Of a DNA stretch of 37,987 nucleotides, positions 8,970 through 17,589 are shown in pieces; position 1 is the first letter of the stretch, and each line of letters opens with the position of its first letter. The translations under genes were made by a program, and so were the position numbers. The notes under the pieces are model-generated. The model was not told the DNA's origin. It worked only from the letters and a program-made list of their open reading frames with translations, and made no database searches. The DNA comes from an archaeon (GTDB taxonomy: Archaea; Thermoproteota; Thermoprotei_A; Marsarchaeales; Marsarchaeaceae), in NCBI GenBank assembly GCA_021817005.1, contig JAKAWJ010000018.1:1-37987 (forward strand). The letters run 5' to 3'.

Positions 8970-9905
8970 TTACGTGACCACCAAGCGCAACACCCTTTCC
9001 GCGTTCTTCCACAACACCTCGTCTCCGTGCTCTCCCAGAAGCTCACCAAGCTCATGCACCTTCGAAATATCTTCGAAACCCTTTGGGGGGTGCTCTACGC
9101 CAAGGAAATCCGTGCCCAGCGCGACGTGCTTCCACCCATAAGAATTGCCGATATAGTTCGCATGCTCCACCATCTCCTGGATGGTTCCATTATCTCCTAG
9201 AGTGGAATTGATTCCGGTGATGCCGACTATTCCTCCGGTCTTCGCAAGTGCCTCAAGCTCTTCGTCATCAAGATTCCTCACATGATCCCGCACCCTTCGA
9301 GAGTTCGCATGGGAGACTATCAGCGGAGCCTTTGACACCTGCGCGGCGTCAAGGAGCGACTGCTTGCTTGCGTGGGCAAGGTCCACAAGTATCCCCAGAT
9401 TGTTGCACAGTCTGACAAGTTCTTCCCCGTACCCGGTCAGCCCATAATCCTTACTGGACATGCAGGACGCTGCAAATTTCGTATCGTAATTCCAAGTTAG
9501 GCCGATCGAGCGCACGTTCAGGTCTCGCAGAATGTAGGCATCGTAAGGGTCTGTGAGAACATCGACCCCTTCCATCGCAAGAAGCAGCTTTACCCCCGGC
9601 GAATCCAAGTCCCGGGCGCCTCTCACAATCTTCACAAGCCCGCTGCGCTCAAGGAAATAATAGAATTTAATCTGTTGTACAAGAAGCTCGAACATGGGCA
9701 CAGAGCTCGCGGTTGCAAACCCGTAACGCTCAGAGAGTCTTGTGGCCCTTTCATCCCAGGTGTTCACATGGGGGTATAAAACAGAAAAGACCAATGGTTC
9801 CTCAAGCGTTTTCAGCAGTTCAATACTGGACTGGATTTTCCCCTTCCGAACGTCCATCTTGCTCGAGGAATGGGCAAGGTCTTCGTGCAAATCAATCAGT
9901 TTCAT
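8970..9905 (-). CDS. Membrane dipeptidase family (M19) hydrolase
   Basis: A 311-residue metal-dependent dipeptidase of the renal dipeptidase family. Seen in order: DLHEDL with the metal pair His7/Asp9, the bridging Glu in AMEGVD, GLTWN, VDLAHAS and VSHANSR with metal-binding His residues, and the C-terminal GTDFLG Asp. These are the expected M19 zinc ligands and the TIM-barrel order. Length is slightly short of many bacterial members (about 320-400). Substrates are L-D or L-L dipeptides; archaeal physiology is unclear. There is no signal peptide, so it is probably cytoplasmic. It lies 87 bases after the RecA-fold ATPase gene and 122 bases before the Nudix gene, all on the minus strand. Confidence 0.92.
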   Translation of the reverse strand: MKLIDLHEDLAHSSSKMDVRKGKIQSSIELLKTLEEPLVFSVLYPHVNTWDERATRLSERYGFATASSVPMFELLVQQIKFYYFLERSGLVKIVRGARDLDSPGVKLLLAMEGVDVLTDPYDAYILRDLNVRSIGLTWNYDTKFAASCMSSKDYGLTGYGEELVRLCNNLGILVDLAHASKQSLLDAAQVSKAPLIVSHANSRRVRDHVRNLDDEELEALAKTGGIVGITGINSTLGDNGTIQEMVEHANYIGNSYGWKHVALGTDFLGVEHPPKGFEDISKVHELGELLGEHGDEVLWKNAERVLRLVVT

Positions 9906-9992
9906 TAGTGGTCGAGTGACTTAATCGGGCTCGATAATTAGGCTTGTGACGTGAAAGGGGCTTAAGGTCACAAATCTCTTCGTGACCGCACA

Positions 9993-11405
9993 TCAAACCA
10001 GTTCGGCTATCGAGGGAATCAAGGGGTTGTGTTCGTCTGGCGCGAACTCGTAAAGCGGCGTATATGGCCTTACACCCATGATGAACACGGTACCGAAACG
10101 AGACAAGAGTTTGAAGTGCATATGGCTCATTCCCACGATTTGCGAGCAAAGCTCCGAGTCCGTCTGAATCAGCGTAACAACCGGACTTCCTGTTACGTGG
10201 GCTTCCCCTATGCGACGGGCGAGAATACGGACGAGACTTTGCCTGTCCGCTCCATACCTGCTCTCAAGCACGTTCACGCTGCGCACCCCCAGAACGCGAC
10301 CGTCCTTCGATGACTTTGCGAGGGTCGCAAGAGCCCTTTCCGTCGCATCTATAGACTCGTCTAGGGTTATTCCGCCTTCAAAGTAGCTCTTATCGAGCCG
10401 ACTTGGAGCGCCGGTCTGCCGGCTGCCCTTCCCCGCCTCGGAAAATATCCTGACGAGCTTTCGGAAGCGTTCGGGCCCGACGCCCTGTTCCAGCGCCTCA
10501 CGATATAGTTGTCTCGACGAACTGAGGGGCGGAACAAGCAATACCCCCCGCCCCTGTAGGATGAAATTCATTTGGAGTGCAGTGCTCGTGAGCCAGACTG
10601 CACTGTCGGGTACCTCGGAAGTATACTCCACAACCACAGAAGCGCCGTATGGTATCCCACCAAAAACGCGATCGAGTTGTCCCGTGCCCAGGCTGTATCT
10701 GCCGCGAAAATCACCAATCGGCTCAATTGGAGCCGCCCTAGAAAAGTCTGGTTCGCGAAATCTCTTAAACTGGCAAAACTTCGCTCCACTGAGTGTGTAG
10801 ACACTAAAGGGAAAGACTATCTTCGCACTGCGCAGTTTTCTGAAGGCGCACACCCTTATCGTCCTGCCTTCCACTTCTTGCAGACTGAGTTGCACAATCC
10901 CGTCAACCAAATAATCCAAGGTCGAGGATGCCGCCTCCTCCGCCACGAACACAAGGTTGCTCTTTGAAGTGGCGGCCATGGCGTGCAGAGCTTTCTCTGT
11001 TTTCAATCGCGTGATATAATCCGTTTCTTTAGCGAACGCGTCCCAGCTATCCAGCACCACTACTTGAGTTTCTTTTCGCAGGGCGCTCGCGAGCTCTTCC
11101 ACGAACATTGCAGCCGATGCCAACCTAGTATCTTTGAAATGACCATTTACGAAGGCAACCCATGGGAACTGCCTCTTTATGAAGTCCTCCGGAACTCTGC
11201 TTGAGACGTAGACAGCCGTCTGAGCTTCCTTTTTTGCAGGCTTTGAGTGTCGGAAGGAAGTAATGTACTCAACCAGAGTTAACGCGAGCGTCGTCTTTCC
11301 TGTTCCCGCTTCGCCCTTTATAAGGAGAGATCGTCCGGGTGTCTCAAAAAAATCATTTAGCTCCTGAAAAATTCTCGGTGGGTATTCCAGCGACGACTCA
11401 ACCAT
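9993..11405 (-). CDS. KaiC/GvpD-like double RecA-fold ATPase
   Basis: A 470-residue protein with two RecA-type halves. The first has Walker A GEAGTGKT (31-38) and Walker B VVVLD (115-119), opening with an EL-DFF-PGRSLLIKG pattern typical of GvpD/RAD55-like ATPases. The second half starts near residue 230 (SLGTGQLDRVFGGIP) but has no Walker A at the equivalent site (YGASVVVEYTSE), so it should not bind ATP in the normal way. Members are regulators or signalling ATPases; GvpD represses gas-vesicle genes in haloarchaea. No gas-vesicle genes are present here, so the role is open. Start is ATG at 11405; a TATA-like stretch lies about 40 bases upstream. Confidence 0.8.
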   Translation of the reverse strand: MVESSLEYPPRIFQELNDFFETPGRSLLIKGEAGTGKTTLALTLVEYITSFRHSKPAKKEAQTAVYVSSRVPEDFIKRQFPWVAFVNGHFKDTRLASAAMFVEELASALRKETQVVVLDSWDAFAKETDYITRLKTEKALHAMAATSKSNLVFVAEEAASSTLDYLVDGIVQLSLQEVEGRTIRVCAFRKLRSAKIVFPFSVYTLSGAKFCQFKRFREPDFSRAAPIEPIGDFRGRYSLGTGQLDRVFGGIPYGASVVVEYTSEVPDSAVWLTSTALQMNFILQGRGVLLVPPLSSSRQLYREALEQGVGPERFRKLVRIFSEAGKGSRQTGAPSRLDKSYFEGGITLDESIDATERALATLAKSSKDGRVLGVRSVNVLESRYGADRQSLVRILARRIGEAHVTGSPVVTLIQTDSELCSQIVGMSHMHFKLLSRFGTVFIMGVRPYTPLYEFAPDEHNPLIPSIAELV

Positions 11406-11671
11406 TGGCCTCGGCTCTTAACATGAGGAGGGGGATATTGATAACCTTATACTTTGTGCTCCTAGGCTCCCCATCGCGTTACGGGAGTTAAGTTCCTCAC
11501 TGAACCACACGGAGTCCAGTTGAACTTTGAGTGGTAACGCTAACGATTTATGCACGAACAATCGCTCTGGACGGTTTCAGTCGCCTTTACAATCAAAGAG
11601 ACATGCGGAAGCCCCGTATGCTTCAACCAGGAGCATATGTTGCAAATCGCTTGTTTGGGCTGGGAGGAATA

Positions 11672-11746
11672 TGCCGGGGGCGGGATTCGAACCCGCGGGT
11701 ACGAGATTATGAGCCTCGCTCCATGGCCAGGCTAGGAGACCCCGGC
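11672..11746 (-). tRNA. tRNA-Met (CAT), elongator type
   Basis: A complete cloverleaf can be drawn: acceptor GCCGGGG with CCCCGGC, a three-pair D stem, anticodon stem CGAGG/TCTCG, loop CTCATAA with anticodon CAT, T arm GCGGG-TTCGAAT-CCCGC, and discriminator A. The first pair is G-C and the anticodon stem lacks the three G-C pairs of an initiator, so it is an elongator. CCA is not encoded and there is no intron. Ile2 (CAT, lysidine-like agmatidine) is less likely given the match to known archaeal elongator Met ends. Confidence 0.93.
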
Positions 11747-12093
11747 TTCGGTCCGCACCATGGTTTCTATCTCGAACCCACCTCTGATGAAGATTCACCA
11801 GTCTAGAAAGCCACCGCAATTGCCTTCACGGATGAAGGACTGCGGACGTCGAGGTAATGAACTCCCAGACTGTGCACTCTCCCCGAGGAGGAGATTGGCC
11901 AAACGGACTATTGAGCTTACCGAAGCAACCACCTGTGGTTCGGTAACGGAACTCCGATTGTGAGCGATCTGTTATTTACCATCTTTTCCAACTCCGCAAA
12001 CAGCCTTCGGAATCCTACAATATGCGTTGATATCCCGAAATCGCTTTAGTCCAAGTTGAATCTTGAATGTCGAATATTGTGCTCGCGCAAAGT
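11747..12093. other. Intergenic, no gene recognised
   Basis: About 350 bases between tRNA-Met and the 3' end of the nicotinate phosphoribosyltransferase gene. Reading frames here are short and show no family features. The only structure is an imperfect hairpin at 11917-11946. The tRNA-Met promoter should lie in the first 40 bases next to the gene on the minus strand, but no strong TATA box stands out. Confidence 0.5.
11917..11946. repeat. Imperfect hairpin
   Basis: Seven-base arms TTACCGA and TCGGTAA enclose a second stem ACCA/TGGT, with a bulge of about four bases on the 5' side. It lies in a gene-free stretch downstream of the minus-strand pncB gene, so it could be a 3' structure or a protein site. 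No T-tract follows on either strand, which argues against a simple terminator. Confidence 0.35.
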
Positions 12094-13329
12094 CTACCCG
12101 CGGACCAATCTCGGGCTCGCACTGGGAGAAGTCACTGACTCAATCTGAGCGAGCGCCTTCCGCCTAAGCCCCTCTACCGACCTGAATTTCGCCGAGATTC
12201 TCCCCTTTTTAAGCAGAGGCTTGAGCATGGGTTCCCCACCCGGCTTGGCCCCCGACGATTCAAGCGTCACCACATCCACAAAGCCGTCCATCCTGAAAAC
12301 CTGCTTACGTCCCCCCAAGACGCCGCGCTTGGCCGCCAGTCTCCTACTTCCGTCAGCCCCGATTACCTCGACCACTTTCATGCTGAAATCGACTAGGGGA
12401 GGATGCGCGACCGCCGAACCTACTCCGAAGCCATCAACATACGGAGCCAGCTCTGCAGTTGATTGATCGTTCAGTCCACCTGAGATGATAATCTTGACGT
12501 TCTGTCCTCCTCTCGCGTCAAGTTCCCACCTCACTTCCTCGATTATCTTTCTGAAGTTTCCCCGCCTAGAAGGGGGGGTATCCAGTCTCACTCCCCACAA
12601 TTTTCCTCCTAGAGCCTCAAACGCCGCGACCGCTTCCGCCTTCTCATCCCAGAAAGTGTCCACGAGCGCTACTCTGCGCACATTCGGTGTAACATAGGAA
12701 TCGAATGCCTTCCACGCTTTCTCCTGCGAGCCCATGAGCTGAACAAGCGAATGGGGCATCGTTCCTGAAGGTTCAATTCCGAGCAATTTGGCTCCGAGGA
12801 CATTGGAGACTCCGTCAAACCCCGAGATATAGCAGGCTCGTTCTATGAGAGGCGATATAGCAGGGTGCGCCCTTCTCGTCCCGAAACTTAGCAGTAGCTT
12901 TCCTTTGGCTGCCACCCTGAGTCTAGCCGCGTATGAAGAAATGCTCGTGGCAGTGCTCAGCAATCCAAGTATTGGGTTTTCATATCTAGCGAATTCTCCG
13001 TACTTGCCCTTAATCACCATGACCGGTTCGTAGAGGGCGGAGGATCTGTCTGTCAAAAAAACTGACGCCTCGTCAAATGACCACACGTCAATCGGCAAAC
13101 CCTGAAGAATCTTTGCTACCTCATATATCCCTGTGAGAAGACCCCATGAGCCCTCGTACGGGAACTCCCGGGCAAATACTTCCGCTACAACTTCTGCGTC
13201 GCTACCCGCCGCTTCGAGCACGTCTTTAGTATGCAGGAAATAAACGTCAGTAGTGTCTGCACGGCGTATCTCTTCTTCCTTGGACATCCAGAGAAGGCGG
13301 TCGGAGAGTTCAGTCCTAGGCAGCCTCAT
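12094..13329 (-). CDS. pncB: Nicotinate phosphoribosyltransferase
   Basis: Converts nicotinate and PRPP to nicotinate mononucleotide, the entry step of the Preiss-Handler NAD pathway. Recognised by TTDVYFLHT near the N-terminus, SFGTRRAHPAISP, GVSNVLGAKL, GTMPHS, VDTFWDEKAEA, LDTPPSRRGNF, REVRWELDARGG and ISGGLN, in the order seen in Thermoplasma-type enzymes. The C-terminus lacks the zinc-binding cysteines found in some relatives. The longest frame begins at 13377, but alignment to the family favours ATG 13329 or ATG 13287 (MSKEEEI). The gene diverges from nadE, the last enzyme of the same pathway, and a TATA-like element near 13357-13364 can serve both. Confidence 0.93.
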   Translation of the reverse strand: MRLPRTELSDRLLWMSKEEEIRRADTTDVYFLHTKDVLEAAGSDAEVVAEVFAREFPYEGSWGLLTGIYEVAKILQGLPIDVWSFDEASVFLTDRSSALYEPVMVIKGKYGEFARYENPILGLLSTATSISSYAARLRVAAKGKLLLSFGTRRAHPAISPLIERACYISGFDGVSNVLGAKLLGIEPSGTMPHSLVQLMGSQEKAWKAFDSYVTPNVRRVALVDTFWDEKAEAVAAFEALGGKLWGVRLDTPPSRRGNFRKIIEEVRWELDARGGQNVKIIISGGLNDQSTAELAPYVDGFGVGSAVAHPPLVDFSMKVVEVIGADGSRRLAAKRGVLGGRKQVFRMDGFVDVVTLESSGAKPGGEPMLKPLLKKGRISAKFRSVEGLRRKALAQIESVTSPSASPRLVRG

Positions 13330-13355
13330 TTGTGCCTTTTCCGGTTTCCCCAATG

Positions 13356-13364
13356 CTCTTATCG
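13356..13364. promoter_or_regulatory. Possible bidirectional TATA element, pncB/nadE
   Basis: CTCTTATCG read on plus, CGATAAGAG read on minus. It lies about 26 bases before the GTG at 13386 (nadE) and about 31 bases before ATG 13329 (pncB), the distances expected for leaderless or near-leaderless transcripts in both directions. Only one such element is visible in the short space between the genes. Confidence 0.35.
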
Positions 13365-13385
13365 ACCCGCTTGGCAATCCGATAC

Positions 13386-14198
13386 GTGAGCGAACTCACA
13401 ATAAGTCTAGCGAAAAAAAAGGAAAAGATTGTTTCGTTCGTGCGCGAACAAGTATCTCAAGCGGGCGCGAGGGGAGTTGTGGTGGGCGTGAGCGGAGGTG
13501 TCGACTCCGCCCTGACACTAGCATTATGCGTTGAAGCACTTGGTCCTGCGGGCGTAGTCGCTCTCTTAATGCCAGATAGCAGAGTGACCCCCGAAGAAGA
13601 TACCGCGGACGCACTTGAGCTTGTCAACGGACTCAAGGTGAGCCATATGCTAACGGATATTGCCGGGGTGCACTCGGCCTTTATGAGGTCCTTGCCAGAG
13701 GATAAGCTGGCCGAAGGCAACTTGAGAGCGAGGATAAGAATGTGCTTTCTGTATTACGTCGCTAATCACACTAGCAGTCTCGTAGCGGGAACTAGCGACA
13801 AGTCCGAGTTGGAAATATCTTATTTTACAAAATACGGAGATGGCGCTGCGGACGTTCTTCCCATAGGCGATTTATTCAAGACGGAAGTAGTGGCTTTGGC
13901 GAAAATGATGGGAATAAGTCCCAAAATTGTCGAAAAACCCAGCAGCCCGAGACTCTGGGCGGGCCAGACAGCGAAGGAAGAATTGGGAGCAGATTATGAA
14001 ACAATTGACAGGGTGCTCAGAATTCTTGACGCTACTGCTAAACCCGATTCCGGTGCAATTGCGAAACGGCTTGATCTGGATCTATTAACCGTGAAGTTGG
14101 TCGTGAACAGAGTGGTCGGCTACAGGCACAAGAGGGAATTGCCCAGAGTCTGCAGCTTCTCAGATTCAGACGATTCGGGAAAGACTTATTTTTCATAG
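13386..14198 (+). CDS. nadE: NH3-dependent NAD+ synthetase
   Basis: Amidates nicotinate adenine dinucleotide to NAD using ATP and ammonia. The PP-loop SGGVDS lies about 36 residues from the chosen start, followed by AGTSDKSE, FTKYGDGAADVLPIGDLFKTEV, and the KPSSPRLWAGQTAKEELG segment, all diagnostic. There is no glutaminase domain, so it is the ammonia-dependent form. GTG at 13386 gives an N-terminus of family length and sits 26 bases after a TATA element; the frame also has GTG 13332 and ATG 13353 upstream. The stop is only 23 bases before tRNA-Thr, whose promoter must lie inside the 3' end of nadE. Confidence 0.93.
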   Translation: MSELTISLAKKKEKIVSFVREQVSQAGARGVVVGVSGGVDSALTLALCVEALGPAGVVALLMPDSRVTPEEDTADALELVNGLKVSHMLTDIAGVHSAFMRSLPEDKLAEGNLRARIRMCFLYYVANHTSSLVAGTSDKSELEISYFTKYGDGAADVLPIGDLFKTEVVALAKMMGISPKIVEKPSSPRLWAGQTAKEELGADYETIDRVLRILDATAKPDSGAIAKRLDLDLLTVKLVVNRVVGYRHKRELPRVCSFSDSDDSGKTYFS

Positions 14199-14221
14199 TG
14201 CAGAGGATGAATTCCGCCTTC

Positions 14222-14295
14222 GCCTCGATAGCTCAGCTTGGTAGAGCGTCTCCATGGTAAGGAGGAGGTCGCGGGTTCGAACCCCGCTCGAGGCT
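14222..14295 (+). tRNA. tRNA-Thr (GGT)
   Basis: Acceptor GCCTCGA/TCGAGGC, D arm GCTC-GAGC, anticodon stem TCTCC/GGAGG with loop ATGGTAA (anticodon GGT), variable loop AGGTC, T arm GCGGG-TTCGAAC-CCCGC, discriminator T. No intron and no encoded CCA. A T-rich TATA candidate (TTATTTTT, about 14184-14193) overlaps the end of nadE. A T5 run at 14325-14329 may end transcription. Confidence 0.95.
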
Positions 14296-14833
14296 TAGCT
14301 GAAACAACGTGGGGAAAAGGCAAGTTTTTCCAAGCTCATCTCGGGCCCTGTGCTGAGTTGGCATCCGAACATTTTGGACGCACGCGGTCCAACACCACAC
14401 GTGAATTCTCCTGCAACCAGTCTTCCGGAATTTGCAGCTTTGAGTGCGGCGGTATCCTTGGGTGCTGGTGTTCAAACTCTGCACCACACAACTCATAAGT
14501 CAAGATCCTTGCAGCAAACATCCAGACACAGGCCGCATCTTGACGACTCTGTAATAATCCCAGAAAAGATTTACATTCAAGCACGCGGCCGTCAACAGCC
14601 GCCACATGCGTGGCCAATCTGGATTTGACACTCGGGAAAAACACGAGCGGAGGGGTGGAGAAGAAGCCGCACCGTATCCATTTTAATAGGAAAGTGGGAT
14701 ATGATGTCACAAGAGGGGTCTAGAAAGGTAGGCGACTTGCGCCCTACGGCCTAGTGAATCAACGTGCTGGAAAATGTACATATACGGATATACGGATCAA
14801 GATTGCCTATAGTTTTAGCGCTCACTTTTAAGT
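14296..14833. other. Intergenic, no gene recognised
   Basis: About 540 bases after tRNA-Thr. A minus-strand frame of 124 codons (14336-14710) and shorter plus frames are open, but none shows a family motif and the composition does not favour one frame, so they are not called. The 3' part holds the TATA element of the next gene and a tandem ATACGG/ATATACGG repeat near 14781-14797. Confidence 0.5.
14806..14816 (+). promoter_or_regulatory. TATA box for the 14834 gene
   Basis: CCTATAGTTTT is centred about 23 bases before ATG 14834, fitting a leaderless archaeal promoter. Confidence 0.45.
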
Positions 14834-15311
14834 ATGAGTGACAAAAAATCTAGATATTGTCGTGACACAGACGACGATTACTACAAGGCGCTCAAGGCCT
14901 CATGGTTCAGTTCAGCCGTGAAAAGGATCCATTGGATGCGGTTTTCGTTGACGCTCTTTGCATTGCTCAACGTCGCGTCACATATATACGCTAGCCCGGG
15001 AGCCACGGCGCAGGTCACCTTCTGGCTTGAAACAGAGGTAGCCGTTTACAGCCTTGTATCCGTCATATACTTGCTCGGTCTACGAATGTGGTATTTTCCG
15101 GCGCGCTCTACACTGTGCTAAACCTGACATTCTATTTCACCTCGGCCTTTGTTGCCATTCCGGAGGTGGCAACCGCTGCGCTGGTAGGCCACATACAGTT
15201 CGCGCGGTACAGTTATGGTGGCGGGGGTCTCTGATCTCGTGGTTGTACCTGCTGATCGTGGGCGCCATAGCGCTGAGGGTGGAAAGGGTTCAAAGCTCAA
15301 CGAGCTTCTAG
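14834..15311 (+). pseudogene. Frameshifted small membrane protein
   Basis: The ATG frame ends early at 15121 after 95 codons. Protein-like sequence then continues in two other frames. After GLRMWYF the text SGALYTVLNLTFYF follows in the next frame from 15097. After YSYGGGG the text SLISWLYLLIVGAI follows in a third frame to the TAG at 15309. Both shifts fall in homopolymers (T4 at 15094-15097 and G5 near 15222-15226), and one extra base in each restores a protein of about 159 residues with three to four membrane segments and a charged N-terminus. It may be a true pseudogene or two homopolymer sequencing errors. The family is not recognised. Confidence 0.65.
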
Positions 15312-16516
15312 CCGAAGGCTAAAACGCTACATCGGATACTCGCCACGGCCCCCACTTCTTTACCATAACAAGCTCCGCGTCCACACACTCTGTACACGCT
15401 CCACATCCTGACCGAACGCGGCTAGAGGCCTCATCTGCACAGGCGTTAATTCCCCGCCGCCCGCCCGTAGTGCTCTCTTTGGTGCGTCGAGGAGTGAGTT
15501 GTATCCTCTGTCAGCCCAGAAACCATGGGTTTAGTAATTGTGAACCCTGACCGAGAGGGACTTTCCCGCCTCTGAACCTTGAGCGGCTAATAATCGGCTT
15601 GCGCCTTTATCAGACCTGCCGACAGGGTCCTTCTACCGGCGCTCGAAGGCTTGTAGGAGGTGCAGCGCCCCAAGTTGCTTTGGAAGACGCTCGCCATGGA
15701 ATTTGAAAGGTGCCCCTCCCGAACCGCGCTTTTACGTTTAGGGCCTCGAAGACTACGGGTAGAAATTTTTCGACGAGTGCGAAACTCTGTGCAGGAGCCT
15801 TCTCTCTGCCTCCAAATCCTCCCAGTACGACCCTCCCATTTTAACCTGGGCTTGGCCCTGTTCCCTGATCCCTCCTCTCTCCAAGAGGGTGCTGAGATTT
15901 TCCCGACCGTTTATCATCCTTAAGCCGGAACCTGCGTGCCCCGAACTACTTTCCAATACTGAATGCTGCCATTTCCCCTTAACTGACGACGCCATCCGTG
16001 GGATTGTCTATCTTGGGATTAGGCCTTGGGTCAGATTGTTAGGTCGTCATGATTACGGGCCAGTCTCCCACACTCTCTTTGCTAACGAACAGTATCTTTC
16101 TTGCCTTTGCGTTCGCGGTAGTTGAAAACCCTGAGCACTCGAAAATCCTACCTGAGTCCAGTCAATCCACCGTTTAACATGTGCCCGCATGACTAACCGG
16201 CAACAAGCACACTGAAAGGTTAAGTGAAATTCTGGTTCGCAACCGCCTTGACTCCGGTATTCTACAATCCAAAGAAGAGGGAAGGCGTTCAAAGAAATTA
16301 GCGAATTCAGAAAGAAATGGCTTTGAACCACCTCGCAGTTACGCGTGACGCAGCAGTGCGTGGTTCGAGGTTGCCAGACTCTAACACTAGGGCACTTCTA
16401 CATGACTTGAACTCAAAAAGCTATTGCGGCTTGCCTGTGCATACACCCATGCATACTTTGTCACTAACTCATGGAAACATTAAATATGAAGATACGACAG
16501 CCAGGTACTGAAGCTG
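15312..16516. other. Gene-poor stretch
   Basis: About 1.2 kb with no recognised gene. The longest plus frame (15660-15923) has no family features. On the minus strand a stop-free frame of 76 codons (15610-15840, VVLGGFGG near its start) continues upstream to about 16075 with four stop codons, which might be a decayed gene. A small hairpin, GAGG-GGG/CCC-CTC, lies near 15556-15577 on the minus strand. I found no convincing RNase P, SRP or other structured RNA signature. Confidence 0.45.
16480..16487 (+). promoter_or_regulatory. TATA box for the UspA gene
   Basis: TTAAATAT lies about 33 bases before ATG 16517, implying a short leader of roughly 8 bases. Confidence 0.5.
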
Positions 16517-16975
16517 ATGAAAGCAGTAAAATTGGAAACGTTGGTAGTTGCAGTGGACGGGTCTGAATTCAGCGCGAGCGCGCTGAACATGGCCGTGCAC
16601 ATCTCTGCCACTCTGGGTACAAAGCTGAAAATCGTGAATGTAGTAGAGTTTTTTCCGTCAATGTATATGGGACTCGCGGAAGGCATGCTTTCGTCACCCG
16701 CGGTAGAGGAGTATTACAAGCGCGCAAGGGAGCATTCCCACAGGTTGCTTTCTAGGTCGGTCAAACTGGCAAAAGAATTGGGCGTAGACGCGGAGAGTGT
16801 CTCCCTCGAAGATGTGTCTCCCGCACAGGCGATAGTGAACTTTTCCGAAAGGGAAAAGGCCGGCCTCATAGTAGTTGGAACAAGGGGTCTTACAGGGCTA
16901 AAGAGCACGCTCCTCGGCAGTGTATCACGCGCTGTCACCGAGCACGCCAAGTGTTCGGTGCTAGTGGCTCGCTGA
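16517..16975 (+). CDS. Universal stress protein (UspA family)
   Basis: A 152-residue single-domain UspA protein. It begins with a beta strand and the VDGSEFSASAL segment, and ends with the ATP-binding signature GTRG-LTGLKSTLLGSVS (G-2x-G-9x-G-S), so it is probably the ATP-binding type that works as a dimer. Family members respond to stress or energy state; the exact target is unknown. A region of about 25 residues with MYMGLAEGM sits between strands 2 and helix 2, as in archaeal members. It stands 176 bases upstream of a CBS-pair protein, another adenylate-sensing fold, suggesting paired energy sensing (inference). Confidence 0.92.
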   Translation: MKAVKLETLVVAVDGSEFSASALNMAVHISATLGTKLKIVNVVEFFPSMYMGLAEGMLSSPAVEEYYKRAREHSHRLLSRSVKLAKELGVDAESVSLEDVSPAQAIVNFSEREKAGLIVVGTRGLTGLKSTLLGSVSRAVTEHAKCSVLVAR

Positions 16976-17151
16976 TGGCGCACGTTCTTTTCCATTGGAT
17001 CCTTTACACGGGCTCTCACATCTCAGTCGCCGCAAGAGGGAAGTATTTTCAGCAAAGACTTTGGCCGTGTGGCTTTGGGCGATTCACCCGGATGCGCTGC
17101 GAGAGTGCGTAGAAGCTATATCGCGGGATTGGTCCAGCCGCACTAGAGCAA

Positions 17152-17589
17152 TTGCCAATACATAAGAGATTGCAGAAGTCGCTCAAAGTGAGCGTAAGAC
17201 TGCTTATGAGTGCCCCCTTAATCACCGTGGACACTTCATCCAGTGTTCAAGCAGCTGCCGACGTGATGTGGCTTGAAAAGATAGGTGCACTCGCTATAGT
17301 AGACCCCTCGGGCAATCTTGCGGGCATTGTGTCCGAACGCGATATGCTCTTTGCGGCCACAAAGGGGTTGTTCCAAAAGTCTTCGAACATTTCTGAGATC
17401 ATGCGCACCAATGTTGTTACAATCGGCGCCGAGGACGAAGCGGCGGAGGCAATCCAGATGATGAGGACTCATAATATCAAACACCTAGTGGTCCTAGGTT
17501 CTGATAACAAACCAGTCGGCATGGTTTCTATGAGGGATGTGCTCGACCTTGCGGCGCTGCTCCTTTCTGTGCTTCAGCCGCCCGACTGA
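17152..17589 (+). CDS. CBS-domain pair protein
   Basis: A 145-residue protein made of two CBS repeats: LMSAPLITVDTSSSVQ to VSERDML, then IMRTNVVTIGAEDEA to VSMRDVLDL. Both repeats have the G-x-VS-RD ending typical of adenosyl-ligand binding. No fused effector domain is present, so it should act in trans or as a ligand sensor. The listed start is TTG at 17152; GTG at 17188 is an alternative and a weak TATA (GCTATATCG, about 17111-17119) lies 35 bases upstream. Its last 16 bases overlap the convergent aldehyde:ferredoxin oxidoreductase gene, so transcripts from the two will be antisense at their 3' ends. Confidence 0.9.
   Translation: MPIHKRLQKSLKVSVRLLMSAPLITVDTSSSVQAAADVMWLEKIGALAIVDPSGNLAGIVSERDMLFAATKGLFQKSSNISEIMRTNVVTIGAEDEAAEAIQMMRTHNIKHLVVLGSDNKPVGMVSMRDVLDLAALLLSVLQPPD

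Noticed and set aside
14336-14710. 124-codon minus-strand frame after tRNA-Thr
   Set aside because: No recognisable family, overlapped by similar-length plus frames, and no TATA box at the start.
15556-15577. GGGAAAGTCC on the minus strand, like the conserved 5' part of RNase P RNA
   Set aside because: The partner element (ACAGAA followed by GGCTTA) and the P4 pairing could not be found downstream; only a small local hairpin is present.
17574-17589. Overlap of the CBS and oxidoreductase genes as a sign of misannotation
   Set aside because: Both C-termini fit their families; short convergent overlaps also occur at 4479-4482 and 36513-36533, so this is ordinary compaction.
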